Assembly: GCA_002007315.1 (NCBI GenBank)
Contig: LNZQ01000144.1
Location: 1 to 34,246, forward strand
Source of the DNA: Epulopiscium sp. Nele67-Bin004
Lineage (GTDB): Bacteria; Bacillota_A; Clostridia; Lachnospirales; Cellulosilyticaceae
Length of the DNA stretch: 34,246 nucleotides
Direction of reading: 5' to 3'
In this document: one piece after another, positions 7,567 to 16,648 of the stretch
Numbering within the stretch: position 1 is the first letter of the stretch
Layout of the letters: each line of letters opens with the position of its first letter
Program-made: the position numbers and the translations under genes
The notes under the pieces: model-generated
What the model saw: only the letters and a program-made list of their open reading frames with translations
Database searches by the model: none
What the model was told of the DNA's origin: nothing

Positions 7567-8640
7567 ATGAACGAAACGGCAAAACAACTTAGACAACTTT
7601 ATATAAAATATGGCGATGAAATTTTTATGAATAGTATGCGACTTAAAGGGCTGTTGCTCGATTTGATGCACAAAGCAACTGATATAAATATAATACTTCG
7701 GGCGACGGAATGCGATGTGGCAACGATGGCTATAGATAGAGTTGCAACTCATCTGGACTCAAAACAAATAAATATAATAATTGGTGAGCTAACAAATAAA
7801 TTTATATGGGATAAATCAAAGGCAAAACAAGCAGTTGACTATTTTATTTACGCTAAATTTGGGGCAATTGAGAAAGTTGAGCATATTGAGGTGTTTAAAC
7901 CTATACCAAAACCACAACTTATAAAAACACAAAGTCCAGATAACCATTTTGAATTTAATGAAGCTTATGGCACAATAAAAAAATATATTTCTGATGACCC
8001 GATATGTATTATTCCTAAGATGATAAATGGAGTGCTAGTTAAGGCGATTGGCGACAGAACATTTTCTAGGTGTGACCATTTGAGGTCGGTCGAAATACCA
8101 ACAACGGTCAAAACTATAGGGCAAAGTGCATTTAGTGTATGTATAAATTTGGACACAGTGAAAATCCCAAATAGCGTGACAAATATAGGCAATAGTGCAT
8201 TTTATGGTTGCTCTAGTTTGCAGGCTATAGACTTGCCAGCCAACATAACGAGCATAGGAAGTGACACGTTTTATGGTTGTGTAAATTTAAAGACGATAAC
8301 AATTCCAAATACTGTCGTTAGTATAGGAAGTGGGGCGTTTTATATGTGTTCAAGTTTGATGGAACTAAAATTACCACATGGTATAACAAGTATAGAGTAT
8401 CATACATTTAATGGTTGTAAAAGTTTAAAGCGTATGGAAATTCCAAATACAATTAAAAGTATCGGTCAAAGTGCGTTTAGCAATTGCACAGATTTACAAA
8501 CGATAAATATTCCTTCAAGCGTCATAACTATAAGCAACAAAGCTTTCGTAGGTTGTCCAAACTTAGAGCAAATAAAAATTCCAAAAAGTGTAATAAATAT
8601 TGCACAAAACGTGTTTGATGAAACAATACAAGTTATATAA
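7567..8640 (+). CDS. BspA-type leucine-rich repeat (LRR_5) protein, cytoplasmic
   Basis: This is a 357-residue protein. Residues ~156-350 hold eight full and one partial 23-residue repeats of the form (V/I)xxIGxxAFxxCxxLxxIxIPxx, the LRR_5/BspA type that builds a curved protein-binding surface. The N-terminal ~155 residues are not repeats: a helical stretch followed by a small linker domain ending near DNHFEFNEAYG. No signal peptide or anchor is seen, whereas many BspA proteins are surface proteins, so an internal binding role is likely. GGAGGA lies 6 nt before the ATG. It is divergent from the TerY-P operon with closely spaced promoters and ends at its own terminator. Confidence 0.88.
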   Translation: MNETAKQLRQLYIKYGDEIFMNSMRLKGLLLDLMHKATDINIILRATECDVATMAIDRVATHLDSKQINIIIGELTNKFIWDKSKAKQAVDYFIYAKFGAIEKVEHIEVFKPIPKPQLIKTQSPDNHFEFNEAYGTIKKYISDDPICIIPKMINGVLVKAIGDRTFSRCDHLRSVEIPTTVKTIGQSAFSVCINLDTVKIPNSVTNIGNSAFYGCSSLQAIDLPANITSIGSDTFYGCVNLKTITIPNTVVSIGSGAFYMCSSLMELKLPHGITSIEYHTFNGCKSLKRMEIPNTIKSIGQSAFSNCTDLQTINIPSSVITISNKAFVGCPNLEQIKIPKSVINIAQNVFDETIQVI

Positions 8641-8676
8641 AAAACAAGGGACACCTGTGGAACGTCCCTTGTTTTA
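8641..8676 (+). terminator. Rho-independent terminator of the LRR gene
   Basis: AAAACAAGGGAC (8641-8652) pairs with GTCCCTTGTTTT (8664-8675) around an 11-nt loop. The A- and T-ends allow function on both strands. Confidence 0.85.
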
Positions 8677-8733
8677 ATGCGAAACCATATAATTTTAGTT
8701 GGCAGTGGTTTTATAACGACACTAGTTTTTTAT

Positions 8734-10410
8734 CTAACTTGTTTTAAATTCGGTCATAAGCATTTCAAGAATTTTAGCCTCGTCCATTAGTTTCAAACTA
8801 ATTTGAGAACACTCTGTAGCATTAGTCGTATTTTTTTCATTAATTTCTGAAACTTGCGATATGCTATTTTTAATAGTAGCAAGCAAAGTTTGTTGGGTGT
8901 TTGCATTGTCAGTAAGCTGTTCATTTAGTACCGTTGAAGTTTCTATTTGTGTGTAAATTTGTTTGAAAGCAGTTGAAGTCCCGTTAACTATAGCACTTCC
9001 CTCGTTTGCACTTTTTACGCTTCTGTTCATAATTTTTTCTATTTCGCTTACTTGTTCAGAGCTTCTCGTTGCAAGCTCCCGTATTTCCCCAGCAACAACT
9101 GCAAAACCACGTCCCATTTCGCCAGCTCTTGCTGCCTCGATTGATGCGTTTAGTGCAAGTAAATTTGTTTGGTTAGCAATATCAGCGATTACCCCTACAA
9201 ATTTTGAGGTGTCCTCAGTCGCCGAAACGATTTCTTCCATAGCCAAGTACAACGAATTCATTTTAACTAAGCTGTCATCAGTTGTAATTTTTATATCGTG
9301 CGAAACAGTTGTAACGTCAGCAGTTATAGCTATGTTGCTTTCGATTTTGTTATATAAATCTTCCATAGAAGTAAAAAATTCATTAAGTAGTTTTGTTTGA
9401 GTCGCTATAACAATAAGAGCTTCCTCGGCAGAAGTTGAAGATCTTGTTGCTTTTGTTGACACTTGTTCGGTAGAAATAGAAATTTGTTTTAGTGTGTTAT
9501 TTAATGTTTCAATTGCACCGTTAATATTATTTTTAATAGAACTAAATTCACCAACAAAGTTTTTTGTAATAGGGTCGGTCATATCGCCGTTACGGACATT
9601 TTTTAGACTGTGGTCTATTTCGTATATATAAGTAGAAAACATTTTTGTCATAGTACGCATAGCCTCGGCTAATTGCCCAATTTCATCATCAGAAACGTAC
9701 TCGATATTACCACCCAATTCACCTTTTGATAGTTGTGTAGCCAAGCGAGTCATGTCTAAAATCGGCTCAACGATGAACTTAACAGCAACGTTGTATAATT
9801 TAAAAGAAACTATTGATGCAATTGTATACACAATAAATAATGTAATTATTACGACATTTATTATAAGCGTAACTTTATCAATTAGGGCATGATTGCCTGC
9901 GTCCGTAATATTTAATAGCTCCTCAATCTCAGCAAATACGCTATCCGATAGCGGGATAGTGTTTTCTTGGATATAATAATAAGCCCCTGCTATATCATCG
10001 TTTTTTGCAAATTGTAATAGAGTTTCGTTGCTACTTAACAAAGTTTCAATTGATGTAATAATTTTTGTGTCATACATATTAGTTTGTGGCAACAATACTT
10101 TAAGAATTTCAACTTCGTTTTTAATATTTTTGTTTATATCCTCGATTTTTGCAATGTACTCTTGTTTGACCTCGGACGAGTCTTCAACCAATATCCGATA
10201 AATATTTTTTTGTTCCACCTCAAAATACAAATAAATACTAAATGCTGAATTTTGTGTTGCATACATAGTTGCACTGTACGTTGTTAAGTCGTTTTTTACA
10301 GATTGAAATCGGTTTATAGAAAACAAACTCAAAAAAGTAATTGCGATACCTAGCCCCCATAACATACGAAATAGTTTTTTCCTTATAGGAAAGTGTTTAA
10401 AATACTCCAT
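8734..10410 (-). CDS. Methyl-accepting chemotaxis protein
   Basis: This is a 558-residue membrane chemoreceptor. In order: a short basic N-terminus, TM1 (~17-33), a helical extracytoplasmic sensor resembling a four-helix bundle (~34-180), TM2 (~181-204), a HAMP linker (~205-260) and a long cytoplasmic signalling hairpin (~300-558). The conserved tip, which contacts CheA/CheW, contains [20 protein letters not shown] and [15 protein letters not shown]. The start chosen is ATG at 10410, preceded by AAGGGGGA. A longer frame starting at 10473 would begin inside the -35 box of the promoter. The ligand is unknown. No cheA/cheW genes are in the window, so this is an isolated receptor gene. Confidence 0.94.
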   Translation of the reverse strand: MEYFKHFPIRKKLFRMLWGLGIAITFLSLFSINRFQSVKNDLTTYSATMYATQNSAFSIYLYFEVEQKNIYRILVEDSSEVKQEYIAKIEDINKNIKNEVEILKVLLPQTNMYDTKIITSIETLLSSNETLLQFAKNDDIAGAYYYIQENTIPLSDSVFAEIEELLNITDAGNHALIDKVTLIINVVIITLFIVYTIASIVSFKLYNVAVKFIVEPILDMTRLATQLSKGELGGNIEYVSDDEIGQLAEAMRTMTKMFSTYIYEIDHSLKNVRNGDMTDPITKNFVGEFSSIKNNINGAIETLNNTLKQISISTEQVSTKATRSSTSAEEALIVIATQTKLLNEFFTSMEDLYNKIESNIAITADVTTVSHDIKITTDDSLVKMNSLYLAMEEIVSATEDTSKFVGVIADIANQTNLLALNASIEAARAGEMGRGFAVVAGEIRELATRSSEQVSEIEKIMNRSVKSANEGSAIVNGTSTAFKQIYTQIETSTVLNEQLTDNANTQQTLLATIKNSISQVSEINEKNTTNATECSQISLKLMDEAKILEMLMTEFKTS

Positions 10411-10444
10411 AATATTCCCCCTTGTTATACTAAATATTTTCTTT

Positions 10445-10473
10445 ATTATAAGATGATATAAACAAAAGGTCAA
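10445..10473 (-). promoter_or_regulatory. Promoter of the chemoreceptor gene
   Basis: On the minus strand TTGACC (10473-10468), a 17-nt spacer and TATAAT (10450-10445) lie 34 nt before the chosen start codon. Confidence 0.75.
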
Positions 10474-10503
10474 TATTATACTTATGAGTATATATTTTGG
10501 AAC

Positions 10504-10529
10504 AAAAACGGGAGCAACAATTGCCCCCG
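10504..10529 (-). terminator. Terminator after the EFR1 gene
   Basis: On the minus strand CGGGGGCAA and TTGCTCCCG form a 9-bp stem with one G-U pair and a 3-nt loop, followed by five Ts. Confidence 0.85.
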
Positions 10530-10535
10530 ATATAA

Positions 10536-11330
10536 TTAATTATTTGATGCAATAATTTCTTTTAATGTAACATGACTGTTTCTAAATCTATCTGTACTAC
10601 GCTCACCTTTAAGTCTAATTGAATTTGTTGGACAATTTTGTGTGCATGCAAAACAACTTATACAAAACTCGCCTAAAGCGATTTTGCCGTGTTCTTTATC
10701 AACTCTAATGTTGTCCACAGGGCAAACACGTGTACAAACTCCGCATTGTGTGCACGTGTCTTGGACGTGTGCAAACGGTTTGATACCAACGCCAGAAACG
10801 TTCCCATGTAGTGATGGTTTGTGATGTGGGTCTTTCTTTTGTTTTAACATACGGTTAGTTGTCATTTTGTCAAAACGATTAGTTTTTAGTATAAATTGTT
10901 TTGAGTTTTCGATGTCAGATTTTACTTCGGCTATTTGTTGCTCGATTTCTTTTTTATGTTCACTTTCAATTTGTTTTTTCATATTAAATCCAGGTAGCCA
11001 GTTATCAACCATTTTAACAGTGTTGATATATGCAAAATCTTTGCCTGATTCTTTTCCAATTTGAAGTAAATGGTCAACAGATGCACCGTCATGAATACCG
11101 TATGTCATCACTCCAAAAATATAATCGCTATTTAGCTTAACTTTTTTTATAAATTCTTCAATGTAAGGTGGAACAGATATTGAGTAAATCGGGAAAACAA
11201 ATCCGATTTTATCGTCAGTAAATTCAAACTTTTCTTCTTTAATCATTTTAGGAATTGAAAGCAGTTCGCCTCCTAATGATTTTGCTACATATAAGTTGTT
11301 TCCAGTTGCAGTAAAATAAAGTATAGTCAT
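10536..11330 (-). CDS. EFR1-type flavodoxin/4Fe-4S ferredoxin fusion protein
   Basis: This 264-residue protein has a flavodoxin-like N-terminus (TATGNN at 7-12 for FMN phosphate; [13 protein letters not shown] at 43-55) fused to a bacterial-type ferredoxin. The two iron-sulphur motifs are C193/C196/C199/C203 and C223/C226/C229/C233, each CxxCxxCxxxCP. Such 'EFR1 family' proteins of anaerobes are thought to move electrons between flavin and iron-sulphur centres. The precise partner is unknown. It is transcribed away from the TetR gene at 11497, with overlapping promoters, and so is a natural target of that regulator. Confidence 0.9.
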   Translation of the reverse strand: MTILYFTATGNNLYVAKSLGGELLSIPKMIKEEKFEFTDDKIGFVFPIYSISVPPYIEEFIKKVKLNSDYIFGVMTYGIHDGASVDHLLQIGKESGKDFAYINTVKMVDNWLPGFNMKKQIESEHKKEIEQQIAEVKSDIENSKQFILKTNRFDKMTTNRMLKQKKDPHHKPSLHGNVSGVGIKPFAHVQDTCTQCGVCTRVCPVDNIRVDKEHGKIALGEFCISCFACTQNCPTNSIRLKGERSTDRFRNSHVTLKEIIASNN

Positions 11331-11367
11331 AGTATTATCCCCTTTAATATTGATTATAAAACAAGTG

Positions 11368-11396
11368 TTGCTTTTCTTTTATAGAGCCATTATAAT
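11368..11396 (+). promoter_or_regulatory. Promoter of the tetR-signal peptidase operon
   Basis: TTGCTT (11368-11373), a 17-nt spacer and a perfect TATAAT (11391-11396). The -10 overlaps the proposed minus-strand -10 of the EFR1 gene. Confidence 0.6.
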
Positions 11397-11418
11397 ATAT
11401 ACAAGCTTGGACATTCAA
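11389..11418 (-). promoter_or_regulatory. Putative promoter of the EFR1 gene
   Basis: On the minus strand TTGAAT (11418-11413), an 18-nt spacer and TATAAT (11394-11389). This would give a leader of about 50 nt and overlaps the divergent tetR promoter. Confidence 0.45.
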
Positions 11419-11420
11419 GC
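11405..11420. promoter_or_regulatory. Candidate TetR-family operator
   Basis: The inverted repeat GCTTG-GACATT-CAAGC overlaps the proposed EFR1 -35 and lies just after the tetR promoter. A TetR-family dimer bound here could control both directions. The arms are short, so this is tentative. Confidence 0.4.
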
Positions 11421-11496
11421 CCCAATTATTATAAAAATGAAAAATAAGCGACACTACCCGTACTATGTGTTGCATATTTCAAGAGAAGGAGAATTT

Positions 11497-12003
11497 ATGC
11501 CATCTGATAGACGAATAATTTATACAAAGCAAGTTATTAAACAATCGTTTTTAAAGCTTTTAGAAACAAATCACTTAGAACAACTAACTGTCAAGGCGTT
11601 GTGCCTAGAAGCGGACATAAATAGGGCAACATTTTATAGACACTATCAAGATATATACGACCTTTGTAGCCAAATCGAAAAAGATTTAATTGACCAAGTG
11701 CCTGCTGAAGTTGTAAAAGACATAATTAATATTGATGTTTTGCAAGTGTTTTATGATAACCAAGTGTTTTATAGAGAGTTTTTTCGCTCAAAATTATTAA
11801 GTAATATCATAAAAAATTCTAATCAATACTTTGTGGAAGAAGAACTTGAAAAGTCTAAGGTTGGTTTTGATGCAAAAAAGTTTAAATATTCGTTTGACTA
11901 TTTTTTATATGGGGTGGAGGGGTTATTAAAAGACTGGGTTATGAGCGGTTGTGTTGAAACGCCAGAAGAATTTTCGCACATTTTAAAGGAAATAACTCAA
12001 TGA
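11497..12003 (+). CDS. TetR/AcrR family transcriptional regulator
   Basis: This is a 168-residue protein from the ATG at 11497, which has AGAAGGAGAA just upstream. A longer frame starting at 11350 would run through the promoter and is rejected. The N-terminus carries a TetR DNA-binding domain: FLKLLETNHLEQLTVKALC, then the recognition helix region with NRATFYRHYQDIYDL. The C-terminal ligand domain resembles the short TetR_C type seen in DhaS-like regulators. It is probably a dimeric repressor of its own operon and of the divergent EFR1 gene; the inducer is unknown. Its TGA stop overlaps the signal peptidase ATG (ATGA), implying coupled translation. Confidence 0.9.
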   Translation: MPSDRRIIYTKQVIKQSFLKLLETNHLEQLTVKALCLEADINRATFYRHYQDIYDLCSQIEKDLIDQVPAEVVKDIINIDVLQVFYDNQVFYREFFRSKLLSNIIKNSNQYFVEEELEKSKVGFDAKKFKYSFDYFLYGVEGLLKDWVMSGCVETPEEFSHILKEITQ

Positions 12004-12587
12004 CAACGCCTAAAAAACGCTCTCTAGGAAAAATAATTTATGATTTCATTTTGCAATGTGCAAGAGCTGTTATTATGGCGTATGGACTGTTGTTTATAGT
12101 TGGAGTATTAAATTCTTTTTTAACAGTTAATTACAACACATATTTTTTAAAACTTGCAGAAATTACTTCGGAAAGTATGTATAAAACAATCGAAACTGGG
12201 AACACTTTACTTACACGTGGGATATATGACCCCTCAAAGCTGAAAAGGGGCGACATAATAACTTTTAAAGTCACTGAAAAAAATCAGGATTTACTATATA
12301 TAAAAAGATTAATCGGCTTACCTTATGACCACATTAAATTTATAGATGGGGAACTATATATTAATGATGAAAAAATAAATGAGCCATATATTAGCTACGA
12401 AGATAAATTCAATGGAGAATTTGTTGTGCCTGCTGACCATTACTTTTTTCTTGGTGATAATCGTTTGCTTAGCTATGATTCAAGATACCTTGAACAACCG
12501 TTTATACAAAGCGAAAATCTTTATGGGAAAGCAATAGCGTTTATATTTCCGATAAAAAAATTATCAATTATAACTAACCCATATTAA
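12000..12587 (+). CDS. lepB: Signal peptidase I (S26 family)
   Basis: This 195-residue type I signal peptidase cleaves signal peptides from exported proteins at the outer face of the membrane. One N-terminal membrane segment (~22-42) precedes the Ser/Lys dyad: S59 in SESMYKT and K102 in YIKRLIGLPYD. The FLGDNR...YDSR box is present near residues 149-161. Length and layout fit Gram-positive SipS-type enzymes. The usual LPGD motif reads LPYD here, a mild oddity. Its start overlaps the tetR stop by 4 nt, an unusual pairing that suggests this is an accessory signal peptidase under ligand control rather than the main housekeeping copy. Confidence 0.92.
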   Translation: MTTPKKRSLGKIIYDFILQCARAVIMAYGLLFIVGVLNSFLTVNYNTYFLKLAEITSESMYKTIETGNTLLTRGIYDPSKLKRGDIITFKVTEKNQDLLYIKRLIGLPYDHIKFIDGELYINDEKINEPYISYEDKFNGEFVVPADHYFFLGDNRLLSYDSRYLEQPFIQSENLYGKAIAFIFPIKKLSIITNPY

Positions 12588-12661
12588 TTTACACCAATTT
12601 AACTAAATATTCATAAACTTGTAGTAACATTAAAATCAAATTAATGTACAAGGAGGCAGTT

Positions 12662-13312
12662 ATGCAGTATTATTTATTTGACTTAGATGGAACGCTTACA
12701 GATTCAAAAGAGGGGATAGCAAAAGGATTTAAATATGCATTACAACATTTTGATATAATCATAGAAAACTTGGATGATTTAAACAAGTGCGTTGGACCAC
12801 CGCTAGGTGCATCGTTCAAAAACTTTTTTGCTCTTGATGACACGCAAGCTGAACATGCAATCGCAAAGTATAGAGAATATTATACAGACAAAGGAATGCT
12901 TGAAAACACGGTGTATGAGGGCATAGCAGATGTTCTTGAAATGTTGCAACAACAAGGAAAAACTTTGTTTGTAGCGACGTCAAAACCAACAGTATATGCA
13001 AAGCAAATTGTGGAACATTTCGGGCTATCAAAATACTTTACAGAAGTTGTTGGAAGTGAGCTTGATGGGACACGTTCAAAAAAAGTAGACATTATAAACT
13101 ATATTTTAGAAAAGCACAACATAACGGACTTATCAGAAGTTGTAATGATAGGTGATAGAGAATATGACATAATCGGAGCAAACGAAGTAGGGGTAACTTC
13201 GATAGGTGTACTATATGGATATGGAACGTTTGAGGAGCTTCAAACAGCTGAAGCGACATATATTGTAGAAAGTGTAGAGCATTTAACAATTGTTTTACGA
13301 ATGAACTTTTAA
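12662..13312 (+). CDS. HAD superfamily phosphatase (phosphoglycolate phosphatase-like)
   Basis: This is a 216-residue haloacid dehalogenase-type hydrolase. Motif I is FDLDGTLTDS (nucleophile D7, acid/base D9), motif II is the Ser/Thr in VATSKPT followed by the motif III lysine region, and motif IV is MIGDREYD. A helical cap at ~20-80 makes it a subclass I enzyme like Gph/PpaX, which dephosphorylate small phosphate esters such as phosphoglycolate or pyrophosphate. The exact substrate cannot be read from the sequence. The start at 12662 follows AAGGAGG; an ATG at 12644 would place that site inside the coding region. It lies 74 nt after the signal peptidase gene. Confidence 0.9.
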   Translation: MQYYLFDLDGTLTDSKEGIAKGFKYALQHFDIIIENLDDLNKCVGPPLGASFKNFFALDDTQAEHAIAKYREYYTDKGMLENTVYEGIADVLEMLQQQGKTLFVATSKPTVYAKQIVEHFGLSKYFTEVVGSELDGTRSKKVDIINYILEKHNITDLSEVVMIGDREYDIIGANEVGVTSIGVLYGYGTFEELQTAEATYIVESVEHLTIVLRMNF

Positions 13313-13349
13313 AATATTTAATGATTATACTGTAGATGGGAGGTAACTT

Positions 13350-13913
13350 ATGCGAACAAAAATAAAATTTAATTCGCCTGCCATACTAGGATTTACTTTT
13401 ATATGCCTTATCGCATTCGGACTAAATTGGATAACGGGGGGGCATACAAACAATATAATTTTTAGCACATACAACGCTTCAATGTCAAGTTTTATGACGT
13501 ATGTTAGACTTTTGGGGCATGTGTTTGGGCACGTTAATCTTGACCACTTAGTTGGAAACTTAATGTTAATACTGCTTATTGGACCGTTACTTGAGGAGAA
13601 ATACGGAACACAAACTATGGTTGCTATAATTTTGGTGACAGCGATTATTACGGGGCTATGCAACAACTTTTTGTTTCCAAACGTACAACTTCTTGGAGCA
13701 AGTGGGGTAGTATTTGCGTTTATTTTGTTATCATCTTTTACAAATTCAAGTAATGATGGAAAAGTTCCATTAACTTTTGTGTTGGTGGCGACGCTATATT
13801 TGTCAACAGAAATTTATGAGGCTTTTTTTGTAGTAAACAACGTATCAAACTTTACACATATTTTGGGTGGGGTTATCGGTGCAATAAGTGGTTACATGAT
13901 AAATAGAAGTTAG
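13350..13913 (+). CDS. Rhomboid family intramembrane serine protease
   Basis: This 187-residue membrane protein has about six hydrophobic segments. The rhomboid catalytic dyad is present: S118 in LLGASG and H170 in NFTHILGG. The upstream GHVFGHVNLDHLVGNLML region is the family's conserved histidine/asparagine segment. Rhomboids cut other membrane proteins within the lipid bilayer; the substrate here is unknown. The start has a good GGGAGG site. The gene follows the HAD gene by 37 nt and ends in a terminator that overlaps its stop codon. Confidence 0.93.
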   Translation: MRTKIKFNSPAILGFTFICLIAFGLNWITGGHTNNIIFSTYNASMSSFMTYVRLLGHVFGHVNLDHLVGNLMLILLIGPLLEEKYGTQTMVAIILVTAIITGLCNNFLFPNVQLLGASGVVFAFILLSSFTNSSNDGKVPLTFVLVATLYLSTEIYEAFFVVNNVSNFTHILGGVIGAISGYMINRS

Positions 13914-13943
13914 AGAGGACGATTGTTAGTCGTCTTCTCTTTT
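13912..13943 (+). terminator. Terminator after the rhomboid gene
   Basis: AGAGAGGACGA (13912-13922) pairs with TCGTCTTCTCT (13930-13940) with one G-U pair, followed by Ts. It begins inside the TAG stop. Confidence 0.85.
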
Positions 13944-13952
13944 AGCCTATGA

Positions 13953-14984
13953 CTAATTATTAATAAGATGCGAGAAATCTAGTATTTCTAATTCAGATGT
14001 TAATGGATATTGTTTGTTATAACTTCCTTCAGGAACGACAAGAACTATATTTCCGTTATTTTTAAACAATAAGCTACATATAGGATTGTTTTCGCCTTGT
14101 TTATAAAAACTACAATATTTAGCATCTTCTTTTTTAGTATAGCTTATATTATCTATAATATTTTCGATTTGCAGTATGCATCGTTCTTTTAATGACAGCT
14201 CCATAGAGTTGTCAATTTCTTGCACATCATCTTCAATTTCTTGGATTTCTTCCTCAACTATTATCGTTTTTGTAACGGTCTTTTTAGGTTTGCTAACTTT
14301 TCGTGGCGAATGATTATCCAAATAAAATTGAGATATTGCAGCCGTTAAAAACGTCTGATTTAATTCTTGCAAAAATTTAGAATGACTGTTATTTGAAACA
14401 GAATTAATTATCCCATCAACTAATTCTGGGCTGGGATTTAACAATGCTTCTTCGATAGATTTGTTTACAAGTTGATAACCTAGCAAAGTTTGAGCTTTAA
14501 GTTGCATACTAGCCACGTTAAGATTAGTGCGGCAAAACATTTCTAAGTTTTTAATATCTTCATCAGTCAAAGTTTCTAAGTTTATTGTTAAAAAAGGTAT
14601 ATCATCTAACACGTTAGGAATTAAACAGTCTGTAAAAAATTGATACACAAATCCATTAGTGAGTATCGAAAATTTGCAGTGGGGGATTGCCCCAAAATAT
14701 CTATAAAGCTGGTTGTAGTGTTTAGCTAAATTTTCATCGGCTTTTTTAGTTTCTATAATGATAGTTGGTTCGTCGTCCAACAAAATAGCATAATCAACTT
14801 TTTCACCTTTTTTGATACCTAAATCAGCCACATATTCTGTCACAAATTCAGTTGGGTTAAATATATCATAGCCAAGTATTTTAAAGAAAGGTAATACTAG
14901 TGCTGTTTTTGCAGATTCTTCAGTTTTTAACACTGGTCGTAAGGTTTTTGCTTTTTCAGCAAATGTTTTTAAGGCTTTTTTCAT
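13953..14984 (-). CDS. Orphan HsdR-N/PD-(D/E)xK nuclease-like protein
   Basis: This is a 343-residue protein from the ATG at 14984 (AAGGAGAAG upstream; nine earlier codons rejected). The N-terminal ~165 residues match the type I restriction enzyme R-subunit N-terminal nuclease domain: KVDYAILL (D64) and IIIETKK (E78, K80) form a D-x13-ExK active site. A helical linker with an acidic stretch (~225-255) leads to a small C-terminal domain (~260-343) containing YCSFYKQGENNPICSLLF. There is no helicase motor and no hsdM/hsdS nearby, so it is not a complete type I system. Proteins of this form are common in Firmicutes and often annotated as restriction endonucleases; their function is unproven. Confidence 0.82.
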   Translation of the reverse strand: MKKALKTFAEKAKTLRPVLKTEESAKTALVLPFFKILGYDIFNPTEFVTEYVADLGIKKGEKVDYAILLDDEPTIIIETKKADENLAKHYNQLYRYFGAIPHCKFSILTNGFVYQFFTDCLIPNVLDDIPFLTINLETLTDEDIKNLEMFCRTNLNVASMQLKAQTLLGYQLVNKSIEEALLNPSPELVDGIINSVSNNSHSKFLQELNQTFLTAAISQFYLDNHSPRKVSKPKKTVTKTIIVEEEIQEIEDDVQEIDNSMELSLKERCILQIENIIDNISYTKKEDAKYCSFYKQGENNPICSLLFKNNGNIVLVVPEGSYNKQYPLTSELEILDFSHLINN

Positions 14985-15067
14985 AAAGTAGCTTCTCCTT
15001 TTCTGTTTCAATTAGTATTTACAGCTTTGCCAATGCTTATAAATTATATTCACAATATTTTATAAGT

Positions 15068-15093
15068 AAAAAAAGCCCTCAGTTATGAGGACT
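15068..15093 (-). terminator. Terminator of the DUF969-DUF979-methyltransferase operon
   Basis: On the minus strand AGTCCTCA and TGAGGGCT form a stem with one G-U pair and a 4-nt loop, followed by a run of Ts. Confidence 0.85.
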
Positions 15094-15109
15094 TTGAAAG
15101 AAAAATTTT

Positions 15110-15721
15110 TCAGTTGTGTATTTCTAGTATTCCAGCACAAAAAGAAATTTTTTTGAACGTAGAATTTTTAAAGCAGGGAACGATTTCAGTTGCAATCAAA
15201 TAAATTTCATCTGTATCCCAAATATCTAAGTATTGTTCACGACAGCTTTCTTCTTGCTTTTTATTAGCAAATGCTACATCGCCTATTAAAATTTTGCCTT
15301 GTGGAGTTAACAAAGTTAATAATTGACTAATAAAACGTACTTTTTGCCCGTTATTTAGATGATGAATAGCATAAGTACAAATAACAAAATCAAATTTATC
15401 TTCCAGATTAGGCAAATTTTCTTTAAAGTCGAATTCAATTAAAGTCGCATTTGGCATTTTAGGTCTACATATTTCAAGCATTTTACCAGAAAAATCAACT
15501 CCCGTTATAGTATACCCCTCGTTATAAAGCTTTGTTGAAAGGACACCTGTCCCAATTCCAAGGTCTAATACAGACGCATTTGGAACGAGTTTTACTTGAC
15601 TGTATATAGTGCTTAATAAACTTTTATACCCTGCAAATGGATAACTGTTGCTTTCACTAATATGTTTCACTGTTAAATCATAATCATCTGCCCATAAATC
15701 AAATCCCTTATTATCTAACAT
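15110..15721 (-). CDS. Class I SAM-dependent methyltransferase
   Basis: This 203-residue protein has the class I methyltransferase fold. Motif I is VLDLGIGTGVLS (~51-62) for AdoMet, the acidic ribose-binding residue is in GVDFSGKM, and FDFVICTYAIHHL is the motif IV region. It resembles small-molecule methyltransferases of the YrrT/UbiE-like type; the substrate is unknown. The start has AGGAGG. It lies 18 nt after the DUF979 gene, in the same operon, and the terminator follows. It is not a DNA methyltransferase: no DPPY or PC motif is seen. It therefore does not pair with the nearby nuclease. Confidence 0.87.
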   Translation of the reverse strand: MLDNKGFDLWADDYDLTVKHISESNSYPFAGYKSLLSTIYSQVKLVPNASVLDLGIGTGVLSTKLYNEGYTITGVDFSGKMLEICRPKMPNATLIEFDFKENLPNLEDKFDFVICTYAIHHLNNGQKVRFISQLLTLLTPQGKILIGDVAFANKKQEESCREQYLDIWDTDEIYLIATEIVPCFKNSTFKKISFCAGILEIHN

Positions 15722-15739
15722 ATAATGCCTCCTGTTTAT

Positions 15740-16648
15740 TTAAAATCCAAAAAAATACATTGCTAAAATGTGTAAAATTAATAAAATAATTGCAATGGGG
15801 GTTTGAGTTTTAATAACAGCCTGATCATCTTTCATATCCATCAGTGCAACAGGTACAACGTTTATATTACCAGCCATTGGTGTCATTAATATTCCGCAAT
15901 AACCCGCAGTAAATCCTATAGCCCCAATAATAGCAGGATCCCCTCCTTGTGATATTACAACAGGACCCCCAATACAAATTGTTACTACTGTAAATGCTAC
16001 AAATATATTTCCTACAATATAACTAAATATTGCCATTGATATACAATATATTACAACTCCAATAAATTTATTATTGATACTTATATATTTTATAAAAATC
16101 TCACTGGCTCCAAGCTGCACAAATAATACAGCAACTGTTACTAATAATTGTGGCAATATACTTACTGAACCGATTTGTTGTAACAATTTTGCACTATCAT
16201 TTATAACAAGCGATAGCTTTGGTTTTGTAATTATAAACGCAACTAACAAAGCAATAAACGAGCCTGCCCCTACAGCAAAATATGGTGCATCAACGACATC
16301 AAATAAATAACTACCAATAGAAACAGAGGCTATTACTAAAACCAAAGATGGTAAAAATATTTTATTACGTAGTCTTTTGGCATGTATTTCAGAAAATTCC
16401 GCATCTGGTTCCAAATATTTTGCAATCGTAATTCGTTTTAGCCCTGTGAACAGACTCATCAGAACTAACATCAATCCAACAACATTTGGTGCTATATAAT
16501 CACCAAAAACAAACAGTATACCTAAAAATCCCCAAAATGATGATGTTTCAAATTTTCGTTCATCTTCTATAGTAATAAAAGATTTGTATGCAATAAATAA
16601 CATTAAAAAACCTATTGGGACATAAAAAATATTTAATAAATCACTCAT
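15740..16648 (-). CDS. DUF979 family membrane protein
   Basis: This ~302-residue polytopic membrane protein has about nine to ten hydrophobic helices and matches the DUF979 family. Its C-terminal NVVPVALMDMKDDQAVIKTQ segment is a family signature. DUF979 genes almost always sit beside DUF969 genes, often near pyroglutamyl-peptidase or 5-oxoprolinase genes, so the pair is thought to be a transporter, perhaps of 5-oxoproline. This is inference from context in other genomes; no such enzyme is in this window. The start at 16648 (AGAGGGGC upstream) gives an 8-nt ATGAGTGA overlap with the DUF969 stop. A start six codons earlier is less likely. Confidence 0.85.
   Translation of the reverse strand: MSDLLNIFYVPIGFLMLFIAYKSFITIEDERKFETSSFWGFLGILFVFGDYIAPNVVGLMLVLMSLFTGLKRITIAKYLEPDAEFSEIHAKRLRNKIFLPSLVLVIASVSIGSYLFDVVDAPYFAVGAGSFIALLVAFIITKPKLSLVINDSAKLLQQIGSVSILPQLLVTVAVLFVQLGASEIFIKYISINNKFIGVVIYCISMAIFSYIVGNIFVAFTVVTICIGGPVVISQGGDPAIIGAIGFTAGYCGILMTPMAGNINVVPVALMDMKDDQAVIKTQTPIAIILLILHILAMYFFGF

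Noticed and set aside
8030..8630. Regular ~69-nt direct repeats that could suggest a repeat array
   Set aside because: They are the DNA image of 23-residue leucine-rich repeats in frame in the 7567-8640 gene, with no spacers of constant length and no cas genes.
11350..11496. N-terminal extension of the TetR protein
   Set aside because: It would run across the promoter and dyad, and the internal ATG at 11497 has a strong AGAAGGAG site and starts the conserved domain.
13953..15721. A restriction-modification pair made of the HsdR-N nuclease and the methyltransferase
   Set aside because: The methyltransferase lacks DNA-methylase motifs, belongs to the DUF969-DUF979 operon, and a terminator separates the two genes.
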